A program made the translations under genes and the position numbers. Positions 1-11,718 of a stretch of 64,000 nt of DNA are shown here, piece by piece. This DNA comes from Paraescarpia echinospica (taxonomy: Eukaryota; Annelida; Polychaeta; Sabellida; Siboglinidae): positions 14,381,310 through 14,445,309 of the forward strand of contig CM034536.1 in assembly GCA_020002185.1 (NCBI GenBank). The letters run 5' to 3'. The notes beneath the pieces were generated by a model, which ran no database searches, was not told the origin of the DNA, and saw nothing but the letters and a program-made list of their open reading frames with translations. Numbering within the stretch: the first letter of the stretch is position 1; each line of letters begins with the position of its first letter.

Positions 1-617
1 AAAACAAAGACACGAACACTGATCAATTTCTGGCACTGTTAGACGTTCGCAACACGCCCACACAAGGTGTTGGAAGCAGCCCAGTCCAGCGGCTCGTGAA
101 CCGACGAACGAGGACGTTGCTTCCGATGACGAGCGAACTGCTTAAACCGCGCTTCGCGACAGCCACTGAAGTCGATAAGAGACGTCTGCAGCTTAACCAA
201 GCCAAACAGAAGACACACTACGACAGATCTGCCCATGATCTTCCCGTTCTGGAGGAGGGAGATACTGTGCGGATGAAACCATTCGTTCAGGGTAGTCGTG
301 TCTGGAGGAAAGCTGTCGTCAACAGACGTCTAGACGAAAGGTCGTACGAGGTCGAGACAGGCGACGGGGTATACAGGCGCAACCGCGTGCAGCTGAGGAA
401 GTCGGCTGAACCTCCGCTGCAAGTCCGCGCACCGCTCGTCGACGACATCATCAACCCTCAACGAGATGGGGATGCGGAAGACGTTACGCCAGTCAAGATG
501 CCGACAACGGTCGCCGAAGCCGCATCTACGCCGATCCGTCGAGACGTCCGTCCGCAGATCGTAACATCGAGATCGGGTCGTCAGGTGAAATCGCCGGACT
601 ACCTCAAAGATTACTAA
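1..617 (+). pseudogene. Ty3/Gypsy pol, integrase C-terminal part (copy 1)
   Basis: This is the 3' end of a Gypsy-type pol gene, cut by the window edge. The open frame runs from about base 6 to the stop at 615-617. It encodes the region after the integrase catalytic core: a basic helix (TEVDKRRLQLNQAKQKTHYD) and then the small beta-barrel of the chromo/GPY-type C-terminus, with EEGDTVRMKP and YEVETGDGVYRRNR, and an acidic and basic tail ending SPDYLKDY. This order is usual for Gypsy integrases in invertebrates. The match to 14866-15482 is essentially exact, and the upstream catalytic core is seen only in that second copy. Confidence 0.85.
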
Positions 618-932
618 TGCAAGTGAAGACTACAGACTGTGTATATTCCGCCTGTTTCTAATTTTGTTTGACTCGCCATGAGCTGACGTTTAAATTAGTA
701 ACAGCTTATTGTTAGTGAGTAGTATGGTTCATTCGTCCAGTGACTCACTATTATGAACATTAATATGTTAGTCAGATTAGACTACTCGCGTAATTTTATT
801 TTTATGTGAATACTTCCGAACAAGGACAGTTCACTCGTTCACACTGTTAGTTGCTATTTTTGAGTAATTGCTACTGTTGCAAGGACTTTTATTGACACTA
901 ATGCTTAGGCAATGTTAATCTAGCTTTTCTCT
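618..932 (+). other. Non-coding tail of the Gypsy relic (copy 1)
   Basis: This is A+T-rich sequence between the pol stop and a candidate polypurine tract. No coding signal is seen. It is repeated at 15483-15797. Confidence 0.5.
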
Positions 933-1110
933 AAAAATGGAAGGATGTTGCATTATGACGATGACTGTTCCCCGCTCATTGTACTGAAATGTATTACGGA
1001 ATGATCCCTCCGCATCGTGGCCTGAGGCTGCAATAAACATGTCAGTTCGACAGTTCACAATGTCACTCAAATGTTTGCTTGCGTTATGCTAACAGTATAA
1101 GCGAAAACAC
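933..1110 (+). other. Candidate polypurine tract and start of a Gypsy 3' LTR (copy 1)
   Basis: A purine run (aaaaatggaagga, 933-945) is followed directly by TGTTGCATTATG, the arrangement expected where a 3' LTR begins. An AATAAA signal lies at 1032-1037. The LTR end could not be fixed, and no 5' LTR is in the window for comparison, so this is tentative. The second copy is at 15798-15975. Confidence 0.25.
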
Positions 1111-1117
1111 AACAGTC

Positions 1118-3494
1118 TTGTTTGTGGGGCATCCTAGAATACTCCGGTTGGACTGATCTCCTGGCAGAGGCTGGTATAGCGACCAGGGGCACATATGATT
1201 CCGTCCTGAAAGTTGCACACATTACTAGAACGCGATATGCTCATCACGTCACTGCAGCCGCTTTGGCCGTGCTACAAAAATAGGCCTCTGATGCTGCCAA
1301 GGGCGCCGGTGATGCGAACGAGAAAGAAGCATGGAGGGCGAAGAAGACACAATGTTTCCCAACATTCGCCTTCTATGATTTCATTTTGCGGATGGAGAAA
1401 CTTGTGCTCATCTTCGTCAGGGCGCATCGAGAGAAGAACTTTGAGCTCTACGTCGCCTGCATGGAAGCACTTATGTTCATGTTCTTCAGCATCGACCACA
1501 TAAACTAGAGTCAATGGGTCAGCGTGCACCTGGAGAACATGAAGACATTGCCCCATGCAGCGTTGATGATGTTCACGCAAGGCGATTGGGTAGTCCCCAA
1601 AACGATTCGCCGGTTCTCAGCAATGCCCGTCGACCAGGCGCACGAACAGGCAAATGAAGGGGAAAATAGGCATCATCGGCCAGTGAAAACGCAGTAGCTC
1701 TTCAAAGATGGCTCCTCAAGAATTTGAAATACAGATATCACCCGCAGCACAGACAACAACTAGCGAGATGCACCACGAAGACACCTTGGCTACTCAGCGA
1801 AAGTTCCATTACGATGTGTCTCCACTCGTCGGTGTCATTCGGCAACAAAGAAATCCTGTCGAGCTTAAGTGCAGCAGTCTGGTTGTGCTCCACAGCCAAG
1901 CATGCGCTCCAGAGTCCGTGGTGGAGACCATATGGAAGCTGGAGACTGTGGGCCAGGCACAATATGAGGCATTCTGGTTGAATGTCTTACACGAAAGGAG
2001 CACACCATTCAGTACCCCGAACAACAGAAACGGCTTTCCCACGCTAAGAAAACCGAAACTGGAGAAGAAGAAAGGCACGCAGCTGTCGAGCATCAAGTCA
2101 GACGCATCACTGTTTGACAAGTTGTACATTGCAAACCAAGTCCGCGATGGCGACCCCGCTGTAATTTTTGCGCACGAGAACCAACCTTTCCCGCTCTCTC
2201 TATAACAATTTGGGGAAGTGAGGTTTGGCACAAAGTCGGACCTGTTGTCTTGTCTTGGTGTTCCCGACCAAACCGAAGCTACTCCATTTGTAGACGCAAG
2301 GGTTTTTGACGGACCTGTCTTAACTCACATGTTGACCCCCACAGACTGCGCAGCGTTCCAGGAAAACACCGAGCACGTGTTCATACCATTCATCAAGAGG
2401 GAATTTGAATTGACATAGAGGTTGAACATTGTATGGCACAAATATGTCGATACCAGCTTGAAACTAACAGCCGAGAAGAAGCACGCACACGGTGGAAGAA
2501 TGCGAGTTACAGGACAAGACAATGTTCCAAAGAAATTACCAGAGTTCCTGCGGGACTCAAAAAACAAGGAGGATCTTTTCAAGTTTCTTGGAGAAGCAAT
2601 CCAGACGGAGCAATGGCCAGAAGAAAAGGTAGTGACCGTGACAACTGGTGACAGTGTAGCTGCTCATGGGACAGTCATGGATGCATTGTGTTCCCACAAG
2701 GAGGCAGACACGCGTGTAGTGTACCACTCACTACACGCTCTCCAGCAAGGGACGAAGACAGTCGTGGTGCGCACTGTAGGCGCGGATGTTGTCGTCATCT
2801 TCGTTGGATTGTTCTTCTGTTTGACAACGACCGTCGGTAACTTCCAATTGTGATTGGCATTCGGAAGAGGGCGAAACGTCAGAAACATACACGTCAATAA
2901 AGTTTCTGACAGCCTTGGAGAGCGGTCGGCTAAGGGACTCCTGATGTTCCATGCCAAGAAGGACTGTGCTGTAGTTTCAGCGTTCCATGGCGTGGGGAAA
3001 AGGTAGGCTTGGAAGGCTTGGTCTGACGTTTCTGGTGTGACATAGGCATAGCGAGGTCACCGTTTGCCAAGCTAGACGTGGCTAGTCCAGAATTTACGTT
3101 GATGGACAAGTTCGTTATCACAATGTATGACAAGTCAAGTGCAACAACGTCTGTTAACGAGGCAAGACGAGAACGTTTCACGAAGAAAAACTGCGCCTTC
3201 GATCGTCTGTCACCAACAGAGGATGCATTGCAGCAGCACGTCAGGCGCAGCATCTACCAGGCATGCATATGTTCTTTGAGTTGTGTGGCTCGGCCGAATG
3301 CGCCGTCCCCAAAAGACTTTGGATGGGTGTTCGAGGGTGGGAGATGGTCCCCTCTTCCTGGAGCTACCAAGGCGTGGCGTGAGCTTTTGCTGTGTCGATG
3401 CAACAACGGAAAGCCTTGTGCAGCGCACTGCACGTGCTCTGAAGCTGGCCTGCCGTGCACGAACCTTTGCACGTGTTCCTGTGTCAAGAAGTGA
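1118..3494 (+). pseudogene. Decayed gene of an uncharacterised EADTR/CXC protein family (copy 1)
   Basis: Open segments in shifting frames look like one ancestral protein. First come GILEYSGWTDLLAEAGIATR and a Leu-rich part (about 1130-1660). Then follow 1708-2205 (LSSIKSDASLFDKLYIANQ), 2218-2418, and 2422-2853 with HKEADTRVVYH and VVVRTVGADVVVIFVG. The last segment is 3078-3494, ending in a Cys-rich tail (CRCNN.KPCAAHCTCSEAGL.CTNLCTCSC) like a tesmin/TSO1 CXC domain. I recall this family as widespread and uncharacterised in invertebrates and fish. Several stops and at least three frame changes break it. In the block after HKEADTR, family members usually show an Asp-Thr-Asp triplet; here it reads GAD. 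The function is unknown. A PIN-like nuclease fold is only a guess. Confidence 0.6.
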
Positions 3495-3627
3495 CAAGTG
3501 ATTAGCTGGCCTGCCGTGCAATGACCTTTCCACGCGTTCTTGTGTCGAGAAGTGACAAGTGATTAGGTGACCTGCCGTACACGGAACTTTGCAAGTGTTT
3601 CTGTATCGAGAAATGTCAAATGATTAT
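3445..3627 (+). repeat. Three 61-bp tandem repeats over the CXC end (copy 1)
   Basis: The units are 3445-3505, 3506-3566 and 3567-3627. The first covers the last coding part of the CXC domain and its stop codon. The other two repeat the same Cys-rich coding motif beyond the stop and are progressively more diverged. Confidence 0.85.
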
Positions 3628-3699
3628 TGTTGGCTTGGGCGAGGAAATAAAAATATAAAACAATACTTACATACATGTTTATTAATATAGTATAGCCAT

Positions 3700-4220
3700 G
3701 CACATCTACGTAAATGTGTGAATGTGTGTGTGTGCGTGTGCGTGTGTGTGTGTGTGAGTGTGTGTGTGAGTGTGTGTGCGTGTGTGGCATGCATGAATAA
3801 ATGCACACATATATTTATACATAAAAAACAACGATGTTATTGACTATATATACGTATGTTTTTGTGTGTGTATATATATGTATATAAATGTATATATATA
3901 TATTCAATAATATCGTTATTTTTATGTATGAATGTATGTGGCATATATATATATATACATATATAACTTTCAGTAATATTTGACATTTAGGGTAAATAAC
4001 ATACATACATACACATATATATACACACATATATACATTCTTACATACACACATGCATACATAAGTACACGCATATATTGATATATAGAGAAAAACAGCG
4101 ATGTTTCTGGTGAACAAAAATTTGACCTTGACATTCAAGGTCATAGACACACACTTACATGCATACACACATAATTACACACATACATTCGTACATATAA
4201 TATACAAACATCACACAGAT
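3700..4220. repeat. Microsatellite-rich stretch, (TG)n, (TA)n and (CATA)n
   Basis: An imperfect TG/TGAG run lies at about 3717-3790. It is followed by alternating TA-, TG- and CATA-rich blocks up to 4220. Reading frames here (His/Thr or Tyr/Val/Cys rich) are translations of the repeats and not genes. Copy 2 is at 18575-19070 with different repeat counts. Confidence 0.85.
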
Positions 4221-5352
4221 TCATTCGCACATATATACAAAAAGATATGGTATTGAATATTTCATGTTCAGCAACATTTGACCTTGGAATTTATGGTCAA
4301 GGACACATAATCTGACGTAGAGTCCTATCTAATCGGAATCGTCGTGAAATTTTACATATATGATCCAATTGTCATGCTTTTATCCGGCAAATAAAGATAC
4401 TATCCTTTACACACCGTGCTATAATGTTAATTAGCTGCAAAACAAGTGATAAGAAAGCCGACAATCGCTACATATAAACATACGTTTGTAGTAATGCGAG
4501 CGACAACATAAACATAAATACGCCATCATATATTTCATATGTCGATGTTGCTCTCTCTCTCTCTTTCTCTCTCTCTCTCTGTCTGACGTGGTCAACGCAG
4601 GAGTTATCTACGATTATTCGGAAGCATGCCATTTCCATTGCAGCGATTTTCATCGTGGTGAGCGTCCTGGATTCGCATGCATACCATAAATACACTACAC
4701 TCATCCGCCTATGTACGTTTGGAACTATTTAAGTAAATACACTACACTCATCTGCCTATGTACGTTTGGTAGTAGTCAAGTAATTTTTCACCGGACAGTA
4801 TATTCGTTGTTTTCCTGCATGCCGCATCCGCATTAATTTTCGTACGCCTTTCCGTACATATGGAAATGTAGCTTAACTGCAGACGTCGATCGACACAGTT
4901 GTACACAGTGTGAATTGTCGCAGGGGTTACTTTGGGAGAACAGTAATTAACTTCCACTCAATGATCGGATTTGCAGCACTGAAAAACTAGACAGACAAAC
5001 AGACATACATATGTACTTAAGTAGACCCATATACAATTCACTCAACAGGGGAGTGTGTAGAAGCACACCCACAATAATCACCACGCATAATATACAATTG
5101 TCAAGTGTGGATCAAGGAGACTCCCATTAAGGTCAAAAGGTCGCGCTTGTAGATGTAATTAAAGACAAACTATGGGGTATAAAAATAGTAGCATATATTG
5201 TCTCATACAAGGCTTACAACATGACATTATAGATGTTTGCATATATAATGGTTATTCATCCAAATAAGTGCAAATGTAACACTTTCGGAGCGTACATGTA
5301 AGTAGGTAAGTGTGCACATAATGATGTTTAACGTAAGCCTACATTGCAAACC
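4221..5352. other. No gene seen
   Basis: Unassigned A+T-rich DNA with a short (CT)n run near 4550-4582. Copy 2 is at 19071-20209. Confidence 0.5.
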
Positions 5353-6576
5353 TACGGCGGCTGGGAGAGGACATAGCAAACATTTATTTTGTTTATATCT
5401 CGATTTTTTATTTCGAGATCTCGACTTTTTATCTCGAGATCTCGACTTTTTTTCGAGATCGCGACTTGTTATCTCGAGATCTCGACTTTTTGTTTTTATT
5501 TTTACGGGAAAGGATATCGCAACATTATTTTTTTATTTGAAATCTGATTTAATATTTTTTTTATCTCAAGATCTCGAGTTACGAAAACGAGGCGGGTTAG
5601 AAGGACGTCGTTTGATTGGGAGTCAGACCGTATGGAACACATGCTGGTCCTAACATATCCATTTAATTATATTTATTTACATAATCGTTATGTGCGTGTG
5701 TGTGTGTGTGTGTGTGCGTGTGTGCGTGCGTGTGTTTGTATCTTAGTGCGTGTTTGCGTGTGTGTGTGCGCGCTTGTCTATGCGTGCTCGCACGGCGAGT
5801 GACGTCACGAGTGTCGTCACATCTCTGAAAGTGGTTCGCCAGGCGCCGTCTGTGTTTTCCCATCGGATCGGATAACTCTAAACATTATTATAGGATCGAA
5901 AACGTGGACACACAGAGCCTTAAAATACTTCAGTATTATTATGTATGTCGCGACAAGGTCATTATCAGATTGCAATACGTTTTAAAGAGTTTTATTTCTG
6001 AAACAAATAAATATCTGATATCATTTATTTGTTTGTTTGTGACTTACAGATCGGATGCAATCACTAAGCAGGTAATCGGAGCGATTTGCATCCGGAGTAG
6101 TAAAATAAATAAATAAAACTTTTGAAAGCGTACCGCAATCTCATAATGACCTTGTTGCGACATTCACATATTATACTGAAGTATTTAAGGCTGTGTATGT
6201 CCACGTTTTCGTGGCTGAAACAACGACCCTATAGTAATGTTTAGAGTTATCTGATGGGGATACAGAGACGGCGCCTGGCGAACCACTTTCACAGTTTTGA
6301 CGACACTCGTGACGTCACTCGCCGTTTCACGCACGCACGCCTGACTACCAATCAAACGACGTCCTTATCACCCGCCTCGCTTTCGTAACTCGAGATCTCG
6401 AGATAAAAAGTCGAGATCTCGAGATAAACAAAATATAAAATCGGGTTTCAAATTTAAAAAAAATGTTGCGATATCCTTTCCTATAAAAATAAAAAGTCGA
6501 GATCTCGAGATAAAAAGACGAGATCTCGAGATCCAAAAAAAAATAAATTTTGCTATGTCGTCACCCAGGCACCGTA
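5353..6576. mobile_element. Foldback hairpin element I with CTCGAGATCTCGAG arrays (copy 1)
   Basis: This is a long imperfect inverted repeat. The left arm runs from 5353 to about 6005, and the right arm from about 6110 to 6576, with a loop near 6006-6110. The ends match as TACGGYG-CTGGG followed by GACATAGCAAA. Each arm then carries several copies of a perfect 14-bp palindrome (CTCGAGATCTCGAG) separated by AT-rich spacers, and next a conserved inner block (for example gacgtcactcgc and its inverse gcgagtgacgtcac). A (TG)n tract sits in the left arm only (about 5694-5775). There is no transposase, so it would be non-autonomous. No clear target duplication was found. Confidence 0.75.
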
Positions 6577-7046
6577 CTAACGTATGGAAGCTGTGAATGT
6601 AGTTTTTTGTATAAAACAGGTGCATTTTTGATTGTATGTGGCAAGGTATATAGGGGACTTTGTTTCGTACTTCGTACTGTTCCCTCATTGTGCTTATGTT
6701 CTACTGTCCACGTGTATTGAAATTGTGAATGCTGTTGTTCTGATTTAAGTGGTCATTTTGAAGGTAAACTGAACGTTTGCAATCTCCAAATTACAATTTT
6801 AATTCTTGTAGTGTGTTTTATTTTTTAATTTAATTAAATATGTTATAACCGTTTCACTTTATTTAGAACCCCTAAAATGTTGTAAATGTGACTTTTCCAT
6901 GTTTTTTTTCCATTAAACTGTATTCCAAGAAAAAATAATCTGCCACTCAATCAATGGTATTACCATTCGTGGATAGTAATGGAGAAGTTACACCTTTTCT
7001 TATGGCTGTTTTGAAAGCATGTACTTAGTTTTGTTTAGATTTTTAG
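6577..7046. other. No gene seen
   Basis: Unassigned A+T-rich DNA between the foldback element and a LINE 3' end. The same stretch is found at 21435-21905. Confidence 0.5.
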
Positions 7047-7047
7047 A

Positions 7048-7390
7048 TTTAACAAGATTTAGCAAGATTGCCACCCAGTAAATTAACTCTAGATGGCAGG
7101 TGGACAAATAAGCCTTTTGGCTTATCGAGAGTCCAACCCATTTTTATCTACGTATATCCCGTCCTTCTGAGGTATGTGTCGATTTTATTTTTAAACATAT
7201 TAACACTACTAGCACCAGCACAATCAGCAGATAATATGTTCCGATCATTTATAGTCCTTTGTGAAAATGAGAACTGTCTTATATATAATATACACTGCTC
7301 CTTTACTAATGTAACTTCATGTCGTCTAGTCCTTCTATCTTTCTTAACTAAGAAAAAAAACATTTCTATCAATATTTTCATATTTTAGGT
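7048..7390 (-). mobile_element. 5'-truncated CR1-like LINE 3' end (copy 1)
   Basis: The reverse strand encodes the last part of a CR1-type RT ORF (IDTYLRRTGYT at the C-terminus, preceded by FSFSQRTINDRN). It then reads into the non-coding end that finishes in tandem AATCTTGTTA-type repeats (7048-7070). The same 3' end is found in elements A and B at 55-62 kb, so this is a third, 5'-truncated member of that family. Confidence 0.8.
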
Positions 7391-7399
7391 TAAGTAACA

Positions 7400-8000
7400 A
7401 TTTGTTTAGTTTTAGCAAATCACTTATGTTGTTCTGTTAAATAACAAGTTGAAAACGAATCAAAGGTACTTGAGACGGTAGTGTCATCGGCATACATTAT
7501 AAAATTGGACTTATGACTGACCTTGGCAAAGTCATTAACCTGTGTAATATAAAATAGATGACATAGAATTGAACCATGTAGTATGCCTATTAAAACAGGA
7601 AGCATATACTTCAACATATTGTTTTCTATTTAGATACTTTCTGATTAAACTTTAACGTATTCTTTTTACGCCATAATATTGTAATGTTCTATCTTACGAT
7701 TTAGTGTTCAAAAGCTTCGGAAAGGTTTTGAATTATTTCCATAAATTCCATTATTCTATCGGTTAACTCAAGAGCAGCAAATTCAGTTGTATTAACTCCA
7801 CATTGGTTTTCGAGTTGTGCTCTTTTGAAAAGGGATTTAACTGGGTTAACTGGGTGTAACTGATTTATTCACCTACATTTAATATAACTGGTAAGAATGA
7901 TATTGGTGTATAATTGCCGAATTGGGTAATGCCACCCTAAAACATCAGTGGAAGTACTTTAGCGATTTTAGGTTTATCATATAAGATACTAGTTGCTAAT
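7400..8000 (-). pseudogene. LINE reverse transcriptase fragment (copy 1)
   Basis: The reverse strand shows an RT catalytic block FIMYADDTTV near 7470-7500. Upstream in the same direction is a GILHGSILCHLFYITQVNDF-type motif B/C region, then a decayed upstream part in broken frames. The clade differs from the adjoining CR1 3' end (YADD and not FADD). It is a relic only. Confidence 0.65.
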
Positions 8001-8690
8001 ATTTGGTTTGTAATTAATGTTAATGATTTTATGATTACAGTATGAATTATTTTTATTAAACGTGAAGAGAAGGAATGAGGAATAGTGTATTGGTTCAATA
8101 TCATCAACAGTTGCCTTATTTAATTATAATATATTAAACAAAGAATACGCATTAGCATCTACTTGAAACCGGGGAAATAATTCGGCAGCTAACATTATTT
8201 ACATGAACAATAATGGTTGTACAATTAGATCACGTAATTGCCGACTGTCTACTCTGCACGAAAAGCCTGATTTTACCATAGTCATACAAAGTTAGTATTG
8301 TACAGTCTGTATAACATGTTACCATACATGTTATCATACATGTCTTAGTTTAATAATAGTTAACAAAAAAGAAATATATAGAAAAGCAAAGACATCAGAA
8401 ATTAAACGTATCGTGACCGGACGTATCTGGGACATTGGTATGACATAATGACATAATGACATAATGACGAAAGTAATCAAATAAAATAGGCAGAAACAAA
8501 AGAAGAAAACAACATCGGCAAATAATTGACTTTGAAACATGTCGGTAATAATTGTACATTATGTTAACTCAAAGATACATGTAAAAAAGCAACACCATTG
8601 CAAAAGTATAAACCCAACTTGATATGCATTCTGCGTAATTCCCATCATACGAAAAAAAGAATTATTCGATACAGAATTTATTTAATAATA
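8001..8690. other. No gene seen
   Basis: A+T-rich DNA with a short gacataat repeat near 8440-8470. I see no coding signal. Confidence 0.45.
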
Positions 8691-9060
8691 ATAATAATAA
8701 GTTAAATTCTTTTGCGCCTAAATCCTCGGAAACCAAGCTCAGAGGCGCATCAATACAAAAGGGTTACATACTATCAGAATCAATAAGCCGTATTAAAGTC
8801 GTCAACAGATGGATCGATACGCCAGGGAGCTAAGGTGGATACGCAAGGTTATAAAAGTAAGTGTTTAAATAACGTCGAAATTGTATAATATTTTCAACTG
8901 ATCAACCACTAAGAGGGACAATATTCCAAAGAGTTGGTGCAGCAACAGATGTGCCCTCGTTCCAATATTAGTATTGACTCTAAGAAAAAAAGTAAATAAT
9001 AAATACTAACTAATCGGAAAGGAAAACACAACTCATACCTATTTTGAATTATACAGAAAA
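8690..9060 (-). mobile_element. Probable L2-like LINE 3' relic (copy 1)
   Basis: The block tccaaagagttggtgcagca (8925-8944) and its surroundings resemble 44060-44110 in the better preserved L2-like relic, in the same orientation. No open frame survives. Copy 2 is at about 23548-23918. Confidence 0.4.
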
Positions 9061-10542
9061 AACTGCAAATAAATTGCAAGATAAATTTCCGAAGATAGTT
9101 TGCGAAAAATGCAGATATTGAGTCAGTGCCTTTTACCAGGGAAAAATAAAAAACAGCAAATAATATGCATCGTCGACATATTAATATAATACAATAATCT
9201 AGCAAGAATGACACTTAACGCAACTATTCACATCAGATATAGTTGAGAGTAGCAATGATAATAATGATACTTAACCATGAACTGCGCAAATACACTGCAT
9301 CAAGTTTCACAAAACAACTCACCACTGGTGCATCGCAGTCAAATAATAACTTCACAAACAGTGTGGACGTATGAACCATTTATTTGAACGGTCCACTTGT
9401 TTTTAACAGTACGTTTCCTAGGCTTCACAGAGCAGACTCACCTCTTTGGCCTACATACCAGTCCAGGTCGTTGGCCTATCGTTGTTACTGCGGGTCACCA
9501 TGACAGTCTCGGGACGTGTTCATAGTGAATTAATATTATTTTGTGAATTACATGTCAGGTGTAGCATCACTGAGACGTGTTTTCGAATTCTCTTCCATCG
9601 TACTACTTTGCTATAGGTTGGCACTTTTGGGTTATTGAAATGTAATGCGCTACTCTGGAATTACAGTCTGAGCGAACGCCGAAGAAGAAGAAGTAGACTA
9701 CGCTATAAGGATTTGAAAGTTACAAGTGTGCACAGTAGCCTATAAATAGAACGGAATCATAACCCGGTTAAAAGTATCACATGTTGGTTGTTGAGGCGAA
9801 CAATATCATAATATTATATATTCATTGCATTGGTGAAAGATGCGGTACGTATCACCTCACTTATTCAGCTCAACGTAACTCTTGCATTTAAACTTACTGG
9901 TAATTTTCCAAAACGGCACAAATGGTCACCACCGAGCTAGGTATTTGTCCAGCTATGACATCGTCGAGACAGTCCCGTGACTTTGTTTGTCCTGGCACTC
10001 ACGCAAGAGCCCTTTGACCGACCAAGATTACGTATGAATAAACAAGACGATTATTTGTTATGAGTGTGCGTGTGTGTTGTTTGTTTAATACATCAATAAA
10101 TTCCTTTTTTCTTCTATCTATTAAACTGACAAGACAATGAAATGTCAATTGCATTTTAATAGTTAAGATACAAACTGAATGTAAGAATTATTAACAATAA
10201 AGGAGAACACAACGCAATGGCACTTTCTGTCAATGTAGCACACACGTATTTGTGTACGATACAAAACGCAGTTTACAGAAAGTTATGTAAGAATGACCTT
10301 CTTTCCTAGACGAACACTCAGGGTGACGAATAGAAAAGTATTTGATTCACGAGTAAGACAAACGGAAAATTAGAAAATGTGAATGTTCTTCGACAAGACG
10401 GGAAGATAAACGGGTGCTAAATACAATATGTGTTTAATGTAGGGCTATCTTCTACAAAAATCAAGATTTCTTGAAATTACATGTACACACTAAACAATCG
10501 GCGGTCTGTCACTCTGGTGTAGGTTTCTGAGCATCCCTGTCA
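9061..10542. other. No gene seen
   Basis: Unassigned DNA with only short frames. It is nearly identical to 23919-25400. Confidence 0.5.
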
Positions 10543-10550
10543 ATGATATC

Positions 10551-10807
10551 CAGGCCCGTAGCCAGGTTTGGACAGGGGGTTCACATTTTTATAATACTGG
10601 TACCAGATAGCGCCACTAATTCATATGGGTTGTTGTATTTTCACAATGCAGAGGCTGGCACACGTAGTGTATATTGCTTATTTGCCTTATTCAATTAGGT
10701 AATAAAATAAGACAAAGTAAAATCATGAGCAATTCTTTTAATTGTGCAGTGCAATCAGACAATGCCATAGATAAAACTAACAATACCATGGTGCGAACAC
10801 ACACACA

Positions 10808-10843
<36 letters not shown>

Positions 10844-10913
10844 CACACGCACACACACAGTCACAATCACACTCCCACCGCCACAAACACTCCCACCACA
10901 GTAAACACACACA

Positions 10914-10953
<40 letters not shown>

Positions 10954-11710
10954 CACACACAGTCACAATCACACTCCCACCGCCACAAACACTCCCACCA
11001 CAGTAAACACACACACGCACACACGCACGCACGCACGCACGCACGCACGCATGCATGCACATCCATCCACACATGCACGCACGCACACACACACGTACGC
11101 ACGCACGCTCGCACGTACATTTTGAATTTGGTTCATGACATGAGTCAATATCCGATTCCCGAGAAGTGCAAATAATTTGTTAAAATTCAACACTGTCACA
11201 TGTATAAATAATAATCATAATACAAAAAAATTATTTACAATGGTACAAGGAATTTCTATCCAAAGTTGTTAGTTCCTCAATTTTTAAAATGTAATGTTCT
11301 TAATACTAAAATAAATAGTGTGTACAAAGATGCATGCATGCAGTATATTTACCACGTCTTTAATTACTCGTGACCGTAACGATAAGGTGAAGGTGTTTGT
11401 TGGTGTCGCCCAGCGAATTAAACGTGAAATAGTTGTCGTTCCACTGACCACACACACCTTCACCTTATCCTTACGAAATACACTTTAGTCACTAGTCAAA
11501 TAAGGATTTAAGCCGTATTTATTTGTAGATGGAGAACAAAAAGCGAGCCTAACTATAACCTAAGACGGTCACGCATTTGAGAAAGGGGGACATTAAGATG
11601 TAATGGGGAGCATTATTTTGAGAGGGTGGTTCACAATTTAGGAGAAGGTTCACCAAAAGGGGGTTCACGGGGTTCACGGGGTTCACGTGAACCCACTGGC
11701 TACAGGCCTG
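10551..11710. mobile_element. hAT-like non-autonomous DNA element (copy 1)
   Basis: The terminal inverted repeats are CAGGCCCGTAGCCAG at the left and its inverse (ctggctacaggcctg) at the right, with one mismatch, followed inside by GGGTTCAC on both sides. The flanking octamers atgatatc (10543-10550) and attataac (11711-11718) agree at 6 of 8 bases, as a worn 8-bp hAT-type duplication would. There is no transposase frame. The interior holds the (ACGC)n VNTR and GGGGTTCAC tandem repeats near 11660-11690. Confidence 0.6.
10796..11112. repeat. Compound (CACG)n VNTR, two higher-order units (copy 1)
   Basis: Runs of CACGC alternate with a block (acagtcacaatcacactccc ...) and recur as a higher-order unit of roughly 110 bp. 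Copy 1 has two such units and copy 2 (25655-25855) has one. This accounts for most of the length difference between the duplicated segments. Cys/Val/Arg-rich frames here are repeat translations. Confidence 0.9.
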
Positions 11711-11718
11711 ATTATAAC

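Noticed and set aside
5312..5653. 113-codon frame rich in Ser-Arg-Asp-Leu repeats (also 6368-6688)
   Set aside because: It is a translation of the CTCGAGATCTCGAG arrays of foldback I.
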